Source of the DNA: Clostridium thermopalmarium DSM 5974
GTDB taxonomy: Bacteria; Bacillota; Clostridia; Clostridiales; Clostridiaceae
Assembly (NCBI RefSeq): GCF_002995795.1
Contig: NZ_PVXN01000068.1
Location: forward strand, 20,369 to 84,368
Reading direction: 5' to 3'
DNA: 64,000 bases
The notes under the pieces are model-generated. The model saw only the letters and a program-made list of their open reading frames with translations. It searched no databases and was not told the origin of the DNA. Position 1 is the first letter of the stretch; every line of letters begins with the position of its first letter. The translations under genes and the position numbers were made by a program. This document shows positions 20,132 to 29,809 of the stretch, piece after piece.

Positions 20132-21886
20132 ATGCAAAAAACTAAAATGGTATTTACAATTGGGCCTACAAGCGAAAAGGAAGAAATTTTAACAGAGCTA
20201 ATAAAAGCTGGAATGAATGCTGCAAGACTTAATTTCTCACATGGAGATCATGAAGAGCATGGTAAAAGAATAGAATTAATAAAAAAATTAAGGACAAAGC
20301 TTAATAAACCAATAGCAATAATGTTAGATACTAAAGGACCTGAAATAAGAACTAAGGATTTTGATGGAAAAGTTGAATTAAAAGAAGGTAGCAAGTTTAC
20401 AATACACTGCGGTGAAGATATAATTGGAGACGAAACAAGATGTGCTGTAACATATGATACATTATATAAAGATGTTAAGCCAGGAGATTCAATCCTAATA
20501 GATGATGGATTAGTAGGACTTTTAGTAGAAAAAGTAGATGGAAATAGAATAGAATGTAAGGTTGTAAACAGTGGAGTAGTTTCTAGCAAAAAAGGTGTCA
20601 ATGTTCCAGGAGTTAAAATAAATTTACCAGCTCTTACTGAAAAGGATAAAGCAGATTTAATATTCGGATGTGAGCAAGGTGTTGATTTGGTTGCTGCTTC
20701 ATTTATAAGAAAAGCAGCAGACGTTTTAGCTATAAGAAAGGTTTTAGAGCAAAACGGAGGAAATGATATTCAAATATTCTCTAAGATAGAAAACCAAGAG
20801 GGTGTTGATAACATAGATGAAATAATTCAATTCTCTGATGGAATAATGGTTGCAAGAGGAGATATGGGAGTTGAAATTCCTATAGAGATGGTGCCAGTAG
20901 TTCAAAAGATGATTATAGAGAAGTGTAATAAGGCTGGAAAACCTGTTATAACTGCAACACAAATGCTTGATTCTATGATGAGAAATCCAAGACCAACAAG
21001 AGCAGAAGCATCAGATGTAGCTAATGCTATATTTGATGGCACAGACGCAGTAATGTTAAGTGGAGAATCTGCAAATGGTAAATATCCAATAGAGGCTGCT
21101 AATACGATGGCAAAAATAGCTAGAGCTGCAGAAGCACAAATTGATTATGAAGCTGCATTAAATAAAAGAAAAGAAAATGCTTTATCAAATATTGCAAATG
21201 CTATAAGCCTTGCAACTTGCACAACAGCTATGGAATTAAATGCTTCAGCTATAATTACAGCTACTCAAAGTGGAAGCACAGCAAGAATGGTTTCAAAATA
21301 TAGACCAGAAGTTCCTATAATAGCAGTTACTCCAAATGAAAAAGTTGCTAGAAGATTAGCTCTTAACTGGGGTGTATTCCCAATTAGTGCTACTGAGTTC
21401 CAATCAACTGATGAAATGATAACTGAATCTGTAAACAAAGCAAAAGAAGAAGGATACGTTAAAAACGGAGACTTAGTTGTAGTAGCTGCAGGAATACCTG
21501 TACATTATTCAGGAACTACTAATATGTTAAAAGTTCATGTGGTAGGTGATGTATTAGTACAAGGAAAAGGAGCAGGATCTGCACCAGGGTTTGGTAATGC
21601 TAAGGTAATAAAGAATCCAAAAGATGCTGTAAAGCAAGTTGAAAAAGATGATATTCTAATAGTTAAAACTTTAAGTAAAGAGTATATGGAAGTTTTAGAT
21701 AGAGTTGCAGGTATCATAGCAGAAGAAGGAGGACTTACTTCTCATATGGCTATTGAATGCCTATCAAGAGGAGTTCCTCTAATTGTTAATGCTGGTGGAG
21801 CTACAGAATCAATAAAGACAGGAACATTCATCACAATGGATGTTGCAAGAGGAGTAGTATACAACGGAAGAGCAAATATAGTTTAA
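20132..21886 (+). CDS. pyk: Pyruvate kinase with C-terminal PEP-utiliser-like domain
   Basis: Converts phosphoenolpyruvate and ADP to pyruvate and ATP at the end of glycolysis. Catalytic elements are TIGPTSEKEEIL, ARLNFSHGDHEEH, MLDTKGPEIRT, FSKIENQEGVDNIDEI (catalytic Lys) and MVARGDMGVEIP, with ATQMLDSM and the allosteric C domain after them. Beyond about residue 475 there is an extra domain of roughly 105 residues resembling the phosphohistidine swivelling domain of PEP-utilising enzymes, including EEGGLTSHMAIECLSRGVPL. This extension is typical of Bacillus/Clostridium pyruvate kinases; TSH contains the histidine position. The gene shares the pfkA transcript. Confidence 0.96.
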   Translation: MQKTKMVFTIGPTSEKEEILTELIKAGMNAARLNFSHGDHEEHGKRIELIKKLRTKLNKPIAIMLDTKGPEIRTKDFDGKVELKEGSKFTIHCGEDIIGDETRCAVTYDTLYKDVKPGDSILIDDGLVGLLVEKVDGNRIECKVVNSGVVSSKKGVNVPGVKINLPALTEKDKADLIFGCEQGVDLVAASFIRKAADVLAIRKVLEQNGGNDIQIFSKIENQEGVDNIDEIIQFSDGIMVARGDMGVEIPIEMVPVVQKMIIEKCNKAGKPVITATQMLDSMMRNPRPTRAEASDVANAIFDGTDAVMLSGESANGKYPIEAANTMAKIARAAEAQIDYEAALNKRKENALSNIANAISLATCTTAMELNASAIITATQSGSTARMVSKYRPEVPIIAVTPNEKVARRLALNWGVFPISATEFQSTDEMITESVNKAKEEGYVKNGDLVVVAAGIPVHYSGTTNMLKVHVVGDVLVQGKGAGSAPGFGNAKVIKNPKDAVKQVEKDDILIVKTLSKEYMEVLDRVAGIIAEEGGLTSHMAIECLSRGVPLIVNAGGATESIKTGTFITMDVARGVVYNGRANIV

Positions 21887-22187
21887 TGAAATAGATATCA
21901 AAATTTTTAGTAAAGTGTATATTTTATAGAAAATATACGTATAATATAAATTAGGTGCTTTAAATATTGAAATTGCTGTAGTATAATTTGAATACTAATG
22001 GTTAAAATATTTCAATATATTAAAGGCAACTGATTCCATTATTGGCATCCTTTTATCAGGGTGCTCTTTTTTTATTAACATTATATGCTGTGTATATTAT
22101 AAATAATAATTGATTTTACTTAAGAAAAAACGATATAATAGCATATTATGATTAAAGAAAAATTTAAAGCTATGTGGGGTGTGGGGT
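21887..22187 (+). other. Intergenic region pyk-DUF554: hairpin, promoter and possible short transcript
   Basis: A perfect 9-bp hairpin, GTATATTTT (21917-21925) with AAAATATAC (21930-21938), lacks a T-run. Downstream a promoter-like pair TTTAAA (21959-21964), 17 bp, TATAAT (21982-21987) is followed only about 60 nt later by a terminator. The remaining sequence up to the DUF554 start shows nothing identifiable. Confidence 0.5.
21994..22073 (+). ncRNA. Possible short (about 80 nt) transcript or attenuated leader
   Basis: Start is inferred about 7 nt after TATAAT (21982-21987). The end is the hairpin GCATCC (22045-22050) / GGGTGC (22059-22064, one G-U pair) plus seven T residues (22067-22073). 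No open frame lies within. It may be a small RNA, or an attenuator for the DUF554 gene. No known RNA family is recognised. Confidence 0.3.
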
Positions 22188-22892
22188 ATGTTAGGAACTA
22201 TAGTTAATTCTCTGGCAGTTGTCGGAGGAAGTATAATCGGAATGTTAGTAAAAGGTGGGTTAAGTGAAAAGGTAAGTAAAACTGTAATGGATGGTCTGGC
22301 CCTTTGTGTATTGTTTATTGGTGTTTCAAATATTGTAGGGGTATCGGGAAAGTTAGATTCAAATGGATTTTTAGTAGTTATAATATCTATTGTAGTAGGT
22401 GGTGGCCTTGGAGAGAAGATAGATATTGATAAGGCAGTTGAAAATTTGGGGAAAAATATTGAAGTAAAACTAAAAGGAAAAGGAGGACAAGTAGCACAAG
22501 GATTTGTAACTTCAAGTCTTTTATTTTGCATAGGAGCTATGGCAATTATAGGTTCTCTTGAAAGTGGACTTTCGGGGAATCATAAAACTCTCTTTGCTAA
22601 ATCTGTTCTTGATGGTATTTCCTCAATAGTTTTTTCATCATCTCTTGGAATTGGAGTTATGATATCTGCTGTATCAGTATTTTTGTATCAAGGATTAATT
22701 ACTCTTGGAGCTTCATTTTTAAAAGACATATTAATTGAAGGGGTTATAACAAATATGACGGCAATAGGAGGGCTTTTAATAATTGCATTATCTCTTAATA
22801 TGTTAGGAACTGCAAAAATTAAAGTTGCAAATTTGCTTCCTGCCATATTTTTACCTATTATATACCAAGTTGTATTATCTTTGATAAGGTAG
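22188..22892 (+). CDS. DUF554 family membrane protein
   Basis: A 235-residue polytopic membrane protein with the DUF554 (YqgA-type) opening [25 protein letters not shown]. Other family segments are [12 protein letters not shown] and [45 protein letters not shown] (split here by helices). Around seven hydrophobic helices are apparent. The function of the family is unknown, although transport is often presumed. A GTG at 22179 opens the frame slightly earlier, but ATG 22188 with GGGG about 8 nt upstream matches the conserved start. No functional partner is suggested by the neighbours. Confidence 0.85.
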   Translation: MLGTIVNSLAVVGGSIIGMLVKGGLSEKVSKTVMDGLALCVLFIGVSNIVGVSGKLDSNGFLVVIISIVVGGGLGEKIDIDKAVENLGKNIEVKLKGKGGQVAQGFVTSSLLFCIGAMAIIGSLESGLSGNHKTLFAKSVLDGISSIVFSSSLGIGVMISAVSVFLYQGLITLGASFLKDILIEGVITNMTAIGGLLIIALSLNMLGTAKIKVANLLPAIFLPIIYQVVLSLIR

Positions 22893-22963
22893 AGAATAAT
22901 ACATATAAATGTAATTTCATTGCTTTTTTGTTTGTAGAAATAGATAAAGAAAGGGAGAAGAAG

Positions 22964-24412
22964 TTGGAGAAAATAGTACCAGTTGAAAAAAACAAGGATT
23001 ATGAAGTAGAAATTTTAGGTTTAGCTTCTGAGGGAGAAGGAATAGCTAAAATAGACAACTTTACTATATTTGTTCCAGGAGCTATCTTAGGAGAAAAAGT
23101 TAAAATTAAGGTTGTTAAGGTAAAAAAGAACTTTGCTTATGGTAAGCTTCTTGAGGTATTAGAAGAATCAGAACATAGAATTGAACCAGTATGCAGTATA
23201 TATAAACAATGCGGAGGCTGCGGCCTTCAGCACTTAAGTTATGAAGGACAATTAGAATTTAAGAAAAACAGAGTTAAAGATGCTTTAGAGAGAATAGGGA
23301 AAATAAAAATCAGCAGCAAAACCAAATTGGAAAGTGCAGTAGAAAATATTGATAATCATAATTTAAAAAAAGCAAGTGATTATGATGGAGCAATTCTTCA
23401 TGATACTATTGGGATGAAAGAGCCTTATAGATATAGAAATAAGGTACAACTTCCTGTTGGAGAGGAAAATGGTGAGATTAAGATAGGTTTTTATGCACCA
23501 AGAAGTCATAATATCATAGATATGGATACTTGCTATATACAGGATGAAGTAGGAGAAAAGGTGGTAGTCTTAACAAAGAAATGGATGAAGAAATATAATA
23601 TTAAAGCTTATGACGAACAAAAAGACCACGGGACAGTAAGGCACATAATGATAAGACGAGGATTTATCACAAAGGAAGTTATGGTTGTAGTGATAACAAG
23701 AACTAGAGAACTTCCATATAAAGAAGAGTTTGTAGAGATGATAAAAGAAAATATAGAAGGGATAACTAGCATTATTCAAAACATAAACAATAAAAAGACA
23801 AATGTTATTTTAGGTGAAGAAAACATAACTTTATTTGGTAGTGATCATATAAGCGATTATATAGGGAAATTTAAGTTCAATATATCTCCTCTATCATTTT
23901 TCCAGGTTAATCCTGTGCAGACAGAGATTTTATACAGCAAAGCTTTAGAATACGCAGGTTTAACAGGAGAAGAGGTAGTTTTTGACGCTTACTGTGGCAC
24001 TGGAACTATATCCTTATTTTTATCCCAAAAGGCTAAAAAAGTTTATGGTGTTGAAATAGTAGAAGCAGCTATTAAAAACGCTAAAGAAAATGCTAAGATA
24101 AATAATGTAAATAATGCAGAGTTTATAGTAGGAAAATCTGAAGATGTTATCCCACAATTAATTAACAAAGGAATAAAAGCAGATGTAGTTGTGGTAGATC
24201 CACCAAGAAAAGGCTGCGAAAAATCTCTTCTAGAAGCTATAGGAGAAATGAAACCTGAAAGAATAGTATATGTATCCTGCGATCCAGGAACTCTTGCAAG
24301 AGATTTAGGAATTCTAGATGAGTTAGGCTATAGAACTCTTGAAGTTCAACCTGTAGATATGTTTCCGCAGACTGTCCATGTGGAGACAGTATGTTTAATG
24401 TCTAGAAAGTGA
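22964..24412 (+). CDS. rlmD: 23S rRNA (uracil-5-)-methyltransferase, RlmD/RlmCD type
   Basis: A SAM-dependent enzyme making 5-methyluridine in 23S rRNA. An N-terminal TRAM/OB domain ([18 protein letters not shown]) comes first. The iron-sulfur cysteines follow as [10 protein letters not shown] (C-x5-C-x2-C), with the fourth in MDTCYIQ. The Rossmann methyltransferase has [15 protein letters not shown], the catalytic region [18 protein letters not shown], and the nucleophilic cysteine in [13 protein letters not shown]. In Gram-positives a single RlmCD may modify both U747 and U1939; which applies here cannot be seen. The frame is open from 22928, but AAGGGAGA (22951-22958) supports TTG 22964. 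A terminator follows, marking the edge of the conserved block. Confidence 0.93.
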   Translation: MEKIVPVEKNKDYEVEILGLASEGEGIAKIDNFTIFVPGAILGEKVKIKVVKVKKNFAYGKLLEVLEESEHRIEPVCSIYKQCGGCGLQHLSYEGQLEFKKNRVKDALERIGKIKISSKTKLESAVENIDNHNLKKASDYDGAILHDTIGMKEPYRYRNKVQLPVGEENGEIKIGFYAPRSHNIIDMDTCYIQDEVGEKVVVLTKKWMKKYNIKAYDEQKDHGTVRHIMIRRGFITKEVMVVVITRTRELPYKEEFVEMIKENIEGITSIIQNINNKKTNVILGEENITLFGSDHISDYIGKFKFNISPLSFFQVNPVQTEILYSKALEYAGLTGEEVVFDAYCGTGTISLFLSQKAKKVYGVEIVEAAIKNAKENAKINNVNNAEFIVGKSEDVIPQLINKGIKADVVVVDPPRKGCEKSLLEAIGEMKPERIVYVSCDPGTLARDLGILDELGYRTLEVQPVDMFPQTVHVETVCLMSRK

Positions 24413-24478
24413 AGCCCGGAAAGCCTTGAGAATACTGAGCTTTATAAAATGAAAGTAAATCTGTCTACTCGACTTAAG

Positions 24479-24521
24479 CCCTCGATATGTGTATGTAGGA
24501 ACATATCTAGGGTGTTTTTTT
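24479..24521 (+). terminator. Terminator after rlmD
   Basis: CCCTCGATATGT (24479-24490) pairs with ACATATCTAGGG (24501-24512) with one mismatch, followed by eight T residues. It marks the end of the housekeeping block. Confidence 0.85.
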
Positions 24522-24736
24522 GGGGATGAATTTGGTAGGGGTGAGGAGACGGAATAGATTACTTAAAACACCTCAAAGAACAAAATTAATAATCAGTATC
24601 ACTGATGGGCAGTTTAACATTATGCCTGATTACACAGGCGAAAAGGCATCCAATTCATTGCTACAGCTACTGGGTTTTCCCATCGGATCAACCTTTAGAA
24701 AAATGCTATATATAATTCCTCGTGTAATATATCGAA
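24522..24736. other. Boundary segment between conserved block and accessory region
   Basis: An 84-codon frame runs on the plus strand at 24520-24774 (contains RRNRLLKTPQRTKLIISITD). It has no ribosome site, starts inside the terminator T-run and overlaps the end of the convergent gene. Neither strand gives a recognisable protein. I treat it as non-coding or decayed mobile DNA at the junction. Confidence 0.3.
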
Positions 24737-25324
24737 CTATCCGTTATTTTTTCTACTATTCTCCATCTTTTTAAATCCAATAGAGATAAAAATGATACAT
24801 ATTACTAGTCCAACCATTGCTGGAACAAGAACTGACGTTCCTGATTTACTCCCAAAAACAATACTCCAGCTTATTTTTGCCAACGCTATAAAAATCATTA
24901 CGGCTATTCCAAAAAATAAACTTCGTTTCCAGAATGCTATGGCAAGAGCGGAGAGAGATACAGGTATCAAGAGTGTTATTATCACCTTAGGTAATCTCCA
25001 GTCACCTGTAAGATATTGTTTTTCCATTTCTAAAAATTCAATCACTTGACTGCTAACCTCAACAGGCTTAGGGAACCAAAACATACTGGTAAACACCATA
25101 AACATAGTTCCCATAATTCCAGCCCAGCTTCTCTTATATGCGAAATAGCAAAATGGAATAATAAACATGGGTCTTATATACCAGCTAAGCTGATTTTGAT
25201 GTCTCTCATATGCCCAATCAAAAAAACTTTTATTTGTCATTGCTAAAATGATAAACAAAACTGTCAGAATAAAAAATAAACCTCCTAGTTGTTTATCGTA
25301 TTTCTTTATGGTTGTAAATTTCAT
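24737..25324 (-). CDS. Uncharacterised small polytopic membrane protein
   Basis: A 195-residue protein with about six hydrophobic helices: about 13-30, 46-60, 67-82, 113-131, 135-150 and 165-183. The last runs into a lysine-rich tail. The second and third helices are joined by aromatic-rich loops (WYIRPMFIIPFCYFAYKRSW, SMFWFPKPVEV). No catalytic motif or named family is recognised. The start ATG at 25324 has AGGAGATGATAGT upstream on the minus strand. It lies 39 nt downstream of a TetR-like fragment, so it was probably the target or partner of that repressor, as TetR plus small membrane protein pairs are common. That link is inference. Confidence 0.6.
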   Translation of the reverse strand: MKFTTIKKYDKQLGGLFFILTVLFIILAMTNKSFFDWAYERHQNQLSWYIRPMFIIPFCYFAYKRSWAGIMGTMFMVFTSMFWFPKPVEVSSQVIEFLEMEKQYLTGDWRLPKVIITLLIPVSLSALAIAFWKRSLFFGIAVMIFIALAKISWSIVFGSKSGTSVLVPAMVGLVICIIFISIGFKKMENSRKNNG

Positions 25325-25363
25325 ACTATCATCTCCTATCTTTATTTTTTCCTATACCATTTT

Positions 25364-25609
25364 TTAAAAATCAACGAAGTAATCAATATTCTCGAGCATT
25401 TTGTTAAGTGTCATATCTTCATCTTGCTGAAATGTATCTGTATAGTGCATTAACAAATAACTGACAATATTATGAACAAACTCCGATGGAAGGTCATTTC
25501 TAAAATCTCCGTCTTTTATTGCCTTATCTATCATGTCTTTAAGTACTTTTTCAGAATCCGTTTTCAAAACTTCACTTGCCATTTTATATATTTCCTTTTT
25601 CTTTAGCAA
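25364..25609 (-). pseudogene. TetR-family regulator, C-terminal remnant
   Basis: The 81-codon frame matches the ligand-binding end of TetR regulators: an alpha-helical stretch with ASEVLKTDSEKVLKDMIDKAIKDGDFRND followed by a short helix ending NIDYFVDF. The N-terminal helix-turn-helix is absent, and the frame upstream hits a stop within a few codons. So the DNA-binding half has been lost, and the protein, if made, could not act as a repressor. The downstream membrane protein (24737-25324) may therefore be constitutively expressed or silent. Confidence 0.6.
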
Positions 25610-26017
25610 ACATAATGCTCAATTTGTGATATTTGGGAAATAGTTTACCGAGTTCAATCCTACAATATTTTTTATTGAAATTGCTTTAGATACAAGAAAA
25701 ATTGACCACAATAAGTATTCTGGTATTCACAATAAGATTCTTGCTTTAAGTTTAAGCAAAATAAGAAAAATTACATTGCTGATTAGGAATGGCTGACTTA
25801 AATTTACAAATCTCATTATAATCTGCTTCAGTGTGTAGTGAGATTTTGTGGTCGTTTTTTCGTGAAATGGTAATCCTATCGCCTGGTTAAAAGGAATTGA
25901 TGTTTTTATGGGAAATAGCGATCATGCCGTGGGATAAGTGCAAATTCTATTCGAATTATGCAATTATTTATTATGAAAAAAGCATGCGCTGTCGAGAGCA
26001 ATAGCGCATTACTTTTC
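25610..26017. other. Non-coding stretch with decayed coding debris
   Basis: About 400 bp without an intact gene. On the minus strand near 25890-25750 a short run reads GDRITISRKNDHKISLHTEA before further stops, looking like a C-terminal fragment of an unidentified protein. The rest is AT-rich and featureless. The missing TetR helix-turn-helix is not found here, so it was deleted rather than frameshifted. Confidence 0.35.
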
Positions 26018-27097
26018 TCATAGGCGCGGCAAAGTTGCTTCTGAATTTAATGGCAATTTTACAATAAAAACACTACCTTTTCCAAGCTCACTTTGAACTT
26101 CAATTGTGCCACTACATAGTTCGATAATTCTCTTGGCTATGGTCAAACCTAATCCATTTCCAGTCAATGAATGGGACACGTCTCCTTGATAAAATTTATC
26201 AAACATATGACGCATGGTTTCATCACTCATGCCACATCCATTATCCTCAAGCCGAAAGGTTACCTTTTGTCCACTCCGCCATAGGCCAACTTTTATTATT
26301 CCACCACTTTCTGTGTATTTGATAGCATTATCAAGAAGATTTACCCAAATTTGCTGGATTAGATTTTTATCACCCAATATTTCAATTCCATCTTCAAGAT
26401 CAATCTCTACATTAAGATTTTTCTCGCTCCACTTCGGCTCTAACATTACAATTGCAAGTCTGATTTGCTCATCTAAGCTATAGGTTGATTTTTGCCCTAT
26501 AATCTCTGTGTTTTCTATTTTTGAGAGGTTAAGAATATTAGTGGAAAGTTGAACAAGTCGTTCAGATTCCTGCACGATTATGTTTAGGTATTCCTGCTTT
26601 TCCTCATCGCTGACATCGCCCGATAGTAACAATTTTGCAAAGCCCTTGATTGAAACTATGGGCGTTTTGAATTCATGAGAGAAGTTTCTTACAAAGTCAC
26701 TATGGATGATTTCAATGCTTTTTAATTCCTGTACCATCTTGTTAAAGCTAAGAGCTAGTGCATCTAATTCAAATACAAAACTGCCTTTTACCTTAACTGA
26801 AAAATCACCTTCAGCCACCTTATTGGTGGCTTTCATCATTTCTCGAATAGGTTTAACAGAACGTTGACTTAATAATGTAGCAATAACCACGCCAAGAAAA
26901 ATGCAGATATACATCATAATATAAATCGCTCTGATTGAATTTGAGTTGCTGTCTAAATCTAAGATACCAAATTTAGATAATAGAAAAGCAATCAAGCCAG
27001 CAGATAAAATGGACAAGAGCATGACTAGAAATACCAAGGCTACTAAGGAAACAGTCAAACTGATTTTTGTAGGTAATGTCTTCATTATTTTCTTCAT
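26018..27097 (-). CDS. Sensor histidine kinase (HAMP, HisKA, HATPase)
   Basis: A 359-residue membrane kinase. Helix one (about 12-40) and helix two (about 56-77) enclose only a very short external loop of about 15 residues, so it probably senses within or at the membrane. HAMP follows (about 78-130), then the H box NFSHEFKTPI with the phospho-acceptor His141. The N box is NLLDNAIKY, and the G boxes are DNGCGM and GNGLGLTIAKRI. Its start overlaps the end of the regulator gene by 4 nt. Together they lie divergent from an ABC-2 transporter (27932-29583), the likely target. The short sensor loop resembles kinases that take their input from a partner transporter, though it is not a canonical BceS. 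Confidence 0.9.
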   Translation of the reverse strand: MKKIMKTLPTKISLTVSLVALVFLVMLLSILSAGLIAFLLSKFGILDLDSNSNSIRAIYIMMYICIFLGVVIATLLSQRSVKPIREMMKATNKVAEGDFSVKVKGSFVFELDALALSFNKMVQELKSIEIIHSDFVRNFSHEFKTPIVSIKGFAKLLLSGDVSDEEKQEYLNIIVQESERLVQLSTNILNLSKIENTEIIGQKSTYSLDEQIRLAIVMLEPKWSEKNLNVEIDLEDGIEILGDKNLIQQIWVNLLDNAIKYTESGGIIKVGLWRSGQKVTFRLEDNGCGMSDETMRHMFDKFYQGDVSHSLTGNGLGLTIAKRIIELCSGTIEVQSELGKGSVFIVKLPLNSEATLPRL

Positions 27098-27768
27098 GCA
27101 AGCCTCCTAATTTTATACCCCAAGCCACGTATTGTCACAATTTCAAAATCAGGGTTGTCTCTAAATTTATTTCTCAATCTATTAATATGAACATTCAAGG
27201 TATGTTCGTCGGTTTTAGAATCCAATCCCCATATTTCATCCATAAGTTGATTGCGTGTAAAGATCATATTGGGATAGCTCATAAGCTTAAAAAGAAGTTC
27301 AAATTCTTTTTTTGGTAAAATAACCTGTTCATCTTTCCATGAGACGGTAAGCGTATTGTAATCCGCTGTGGTTTTGCCTATGACAACTCTATGCTCGCTG
27401 GTAATTTGCGCCCGGCGCAAAAGCGCCTTTACTCGAAATAGCATTTCTTGTTCATCAAAAGGTTTCGTCATATAATCATCAGTTCCAACAAGAAAACCCT
27501 TATGTTTGTCTTCTATTTTCTGGCTGGCTGTCATCATTAATATAGGAATGTTTTCGCCAATATCACGTAATTGCTCACATAACTCATAGCCATCCATATG
27601 GGGCATCATTAAATCTAAAACAATTAAATCGAAATGCTGAGTCTCCATTAAGTTAAGTGCTTCAATTCCATCTTTTGCAGTATATGTGTTATATCCACCG
27701 CGCTTTAGAACAGCACATATGAGTTTTTGGGTATTAATATCATCCTCGACAACTAGAATATCAAACAC
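27094..27768 (-). CDS. OmpR-family response regulator
   Basis: A 224-residue regulator. The receiver domain has acidic residues VVEDD at the N terminus, phospho-acceptor Asp52 in IVLDLMMPHMDG and the conserved Lys in MTKPFDEQE. The C-terminal winged helix has LPKKEFELLFKLM and DEHTLNVHINRLRNKF. The frame can be opened by an ATG at 27783, but that ATG lies inside GGAGGTGG. The GTG at 27768, positioned after this ribosome site, matches the usual regulator start (M-x-x-I-L-V-V-E-D-D). It is co-transcribed with the kinase and divergent from the ABC transporter genes, which it probably controls. Confidence 0.9.
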   Translation of the reverse strand: MFDILVVEDDINTQKLICAVLKRGGYNTYTAKDGIEALNLMETQHFDLIVLDLMMPHMDGYELCEQLRDIGENIPILMMTASQKIEDKHKGFLVGTDDYMTKPFDEQEMLFRVKALLRRAQITSEHRVVIGKTTADYNTLTVSWKDEQVILPKKEFELLFKLMSYPNMIFTRNQLMDEIWGLDSKTDEHTLNVHINRLRNKFRDNPDFEIVTIRGLGYKIRRLA

Positions 27769-27850
27769 TTTAACCACCTCCATCTAAATATTAGACCTTC
27801 TGAAAGTAAACTGAATATCAACAAATTTATGAGTGAAAATTGAGGTTCAG

Positions 27851-27880
27851 TTGATGTTGGGAATTTAGTTTTATTATAGT
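27851..27880 (+). promoter_or_regulatory. Probable promoter of the ABC-2 transporter operon
   Basis: TTGATG (27851-27856), an 18-bp spacer and TATAGT (27875-27880) lie about 50 nt before the ATPase start. The 150-bp divergent region also contains related ATCAAC-type half-sites around 27813 and 27853 that could bind the neighbouring regulator; this is weak. Confidence 0.4.
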
Positions 27881-27931
27881 ATCAATAAAAACAGAGATAC
27901 AATATGAAATTCGTACAAAGGAGTGTAATCA

Positions 27932-28873
27932 ATGGAAAAAACAACTAGAGGTAGTTCCGCTGCTATACAGATGGATAGGCTTACAAAAAAATTTGGTGAT
28001 TATCGTGCCGTTGACGAGCTTTCACTTGACGTGAATCGTGGTGAAATTTTCGGTTTTCTCGGCCTGAATGGGGCGGGGAAATCTACAACAATAAAAATGA
28101 TGTTATCATTGCTTAATCCTACTTCTGGAAGCGTCTATATGCTTGGAAGCAAGGTTGACCCTGGAAATCACAAGCTATGGGAAGAGGTGGGGTATCTGGA
28201 GGATGTAACCTATTATCCAGGACTTACTGTAATAGAAAATTTAGAAATTGCTCGCCGTATGCAGATGATTTCTGATCGTCAATCTATAACTCACGTGATG
28301 CAAAAGTTAGGGTTGGAGCCTCATAAGAATAAAAAAGCTAAAAATCTTTCTTTGGGGAACAAGCAGCGGTTGGGGCTGGCGAAAGCCATGATACACAATC
28401 CGCAAATCCTGATTTTGGATGAACCCATCAACGGTCTTGATCCTGCTGGTGTCGTAGAAATAAGGGAGATGATTTTCGATTTATCAAGAAATTATGGTGT
28501 TACGGTCTTTATATCAAGTCATCAATTAGAAGAACTTGCAAAAGTGGTTGACCGAATTGGCATCATTCATGGAGGACGATTGATTCAGGAAATAACAATG
28601 GCGCATTTGGAACAGTCTTTGCAAAAGCATGTGGTTCTCAATGGCCGCGATAAAGATGCAATGAAATGTATTCTTGCCAAACATGGATATAATTTTGAAG
28701 AAAGCAAAGATGGATGTTTGCTGGTTTCGGAAGGTCCTGCAACTGAAGAACCCGAAAAGTTGGCTGAATTGCTGGTTAGTTATGGTCAGCCTCCAACACA
28801 ACTTAACATCGTTACCGAAGATTTGGAAGGTTATTTTTTAAGGACAATTCAAGGCGCAAAGGAGGTACACTAA
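27932..28873 (+). CDS. ABC transporter ATP-binding protein (ABC-2 type, DUF4162 tail)
   Basis: A 313-residue ATPase. Walker A is GLNGAGKSTT, the signature LSLGNKQRLG, Walker B ILILDEPINGLDP and the H loop ISSHQ. The roughly 80 residues beyond the ATPase core are typical of exporters of the CcmA/drug or bacitracin-type family. It works with the permease 28873-29583, whose start overlaps its stop (TAATG). The codon choice and somewhat higher GC than the housekeeping block suggest acquisition from another Firmicute. The substrate is unknown; linkage to a two-component system makes antimicrobial-peptide export or sensing likely. Confidence 0.92.
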   Translation: MEKTTRGSSAAIQMDRLTKKFGDYRAVDELSLDVNRGEIFGFLGLNGAGKSTTIKMMLSLLNPTSGSVYMLGSKVDPGNHKLWEEVGYLEDVTYYPGLTVIENLEIARRMQMISDRQSITHVMQKLGLEPHKNKKAKNLSLGNKQRLGLAKAMIHNPQILILDEPINGLDPAGVVEIREMIFDLSRNYGVTVFISSHQLEELAKVVDRIGIIHGGRLIQEITMAHLEQSLQKHVVLNGRDKDAMKCILAKHGYNFEESKDGCLLVSEGPATEEPEKLAELLVSYGQPPTQLNIVTEDLEGYFLRTIQGAKEVH

Positions 28874-29583
28874 TGAAGATATTGTCATTTATATATTGTG
28901 AAATTCTTAAAGTATTGCGTTCAAGTGTTTTTTGGATACTTTTAATTGCATTTGCTACTATGCCAGTTATGCTTGGCTTAGTTACATATATGAATGCTGC
29001 CGATGTTAATTGGGGACCATATTTGGCAGATTTGCTTGGTTCTATAACGGCTCTTTTAGTGATTGGATTTTCATTCACCGCTTGTTGGGTTTTCGGACGT
29101 GAATTTACTGATAAGACGATAAGTGAGTTACTTGTAAAGCCGGTTTCCAAACTCTATGTAATACTGTCAAAGTTCATCGTTATTTTTCTTTGGGATGTTG
29201 TGCTTGCCCTCTTCATGTTTGCAGTGGTGATCATTATGGGGCTTCTGATTGGTCTTAGAGGTGGGACAGTAACACTGATAATGAGTAACTTACTTACTTT
29301 TATGATAGCGTCTCTACTAATTATGGTTGTCAGTACAGTAAGTGCCTTATTAGCTAATATAAGTAAAGGGTATTTGGCTCCTATCGGTTTTACCCTCCTA
29401 ATAGTGGTTATCTCCAATGTAATTGCGCAGGCTGGTCTTGCAGCTTACTTTCCGTGGGCAATTCCTTCATTATTCTTTTCAAATGCTTCTCTTGGCATCG
29501 TCAGCATAGTCATACTTGCTGTTACAGGAATAGTTGGGTTTATTGGAACAATCGCATGGTGGAGGTTCGCTGAACAGCAATAG
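28873..29583 (+). CDS. ABC-2 type transporter permease
   Basis: A 236-residue membrane protein with six hydrophobic helices (about 12-34, 54-76, 96-121, 132-156, 163-187, 207-229). It resembles the six-helix permeases of BcrB/YhfS-type exporters. The GREFTDKTISELLVKPVSK motif after helix two is typical of ABC-2 permeases. It overlaps the ATPase by one base, so translation is coupled. No second permease is present, so the transporter would be a homodimeric permease plus ATPase dimer. Confidence 0.87.
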   Translation: MKILSFIYCEILKVLRSSVFWILLIAFATMPVMLGLVTYMNAADVNWGPYLADLLGSITALLVIGFSFTACWVFGREFTDKTISELLVKPVSKLYVILSKFIVIFLWDVVLALFMFAVVIIMGLLIGLRGGTVTLIMSNLLTFMIASLLIMVVSTVSALLANISKGYLAPIGFTLLIVVISNVIAQAGLAAYFPWAIPSLFFSNASLGIVSIVILAVTGIVGFIGTIAWWRFAEQQ

Positions 29584-29631
29584 TTTTAACTTGATTGTTA
29601 TACTAATAAACATCTTGGTTAGATACTGCTT

Positions 29632-29671
29632 TTTCCCGCACCTTATATGTCAATCGATAGGTTGCGGGAAA
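29632..29671. terminator. Hairpin between convergent genes
   Basis: TTTCCCGCACC (29632-29642) pairs with GGTTGCGGGAAA (29660-29671) with one bulge, between the permease end and the convergent kinase end. The T-run is poor on the plus strand, so it is a probable bidirectional barrier rather than a textbook terminator. Confidence 0.5.
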
Positions 29672-29809
29672 TATATAGTATATATAAAAATATAATGCAT
29701 CATATTTGCTGTGGGAAAAAAGAGCAATTTCCAAGTACCCTAATAATTTACATACTTCAACTTAGTTTCAATAAAAATCTAGGTTTCAAATAAGAAGTAG
29801 GGATTAAGA

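Noticed and set aside
22097..22531. 144-codon minus-strand frame opposite DUF554
   Set aside because: Pro/Thr/Asn-rich composition typical of an antisense frame; the DUF554 gene on the other strand is clear.
24520..24774. 84-codon plus-strand frame (RRNRLLKTPQRTK...)
   Set aside because: It starts within the terminator T-run, has no ribosome site, matches no family and overlaps a convincing convergent membrane gene.
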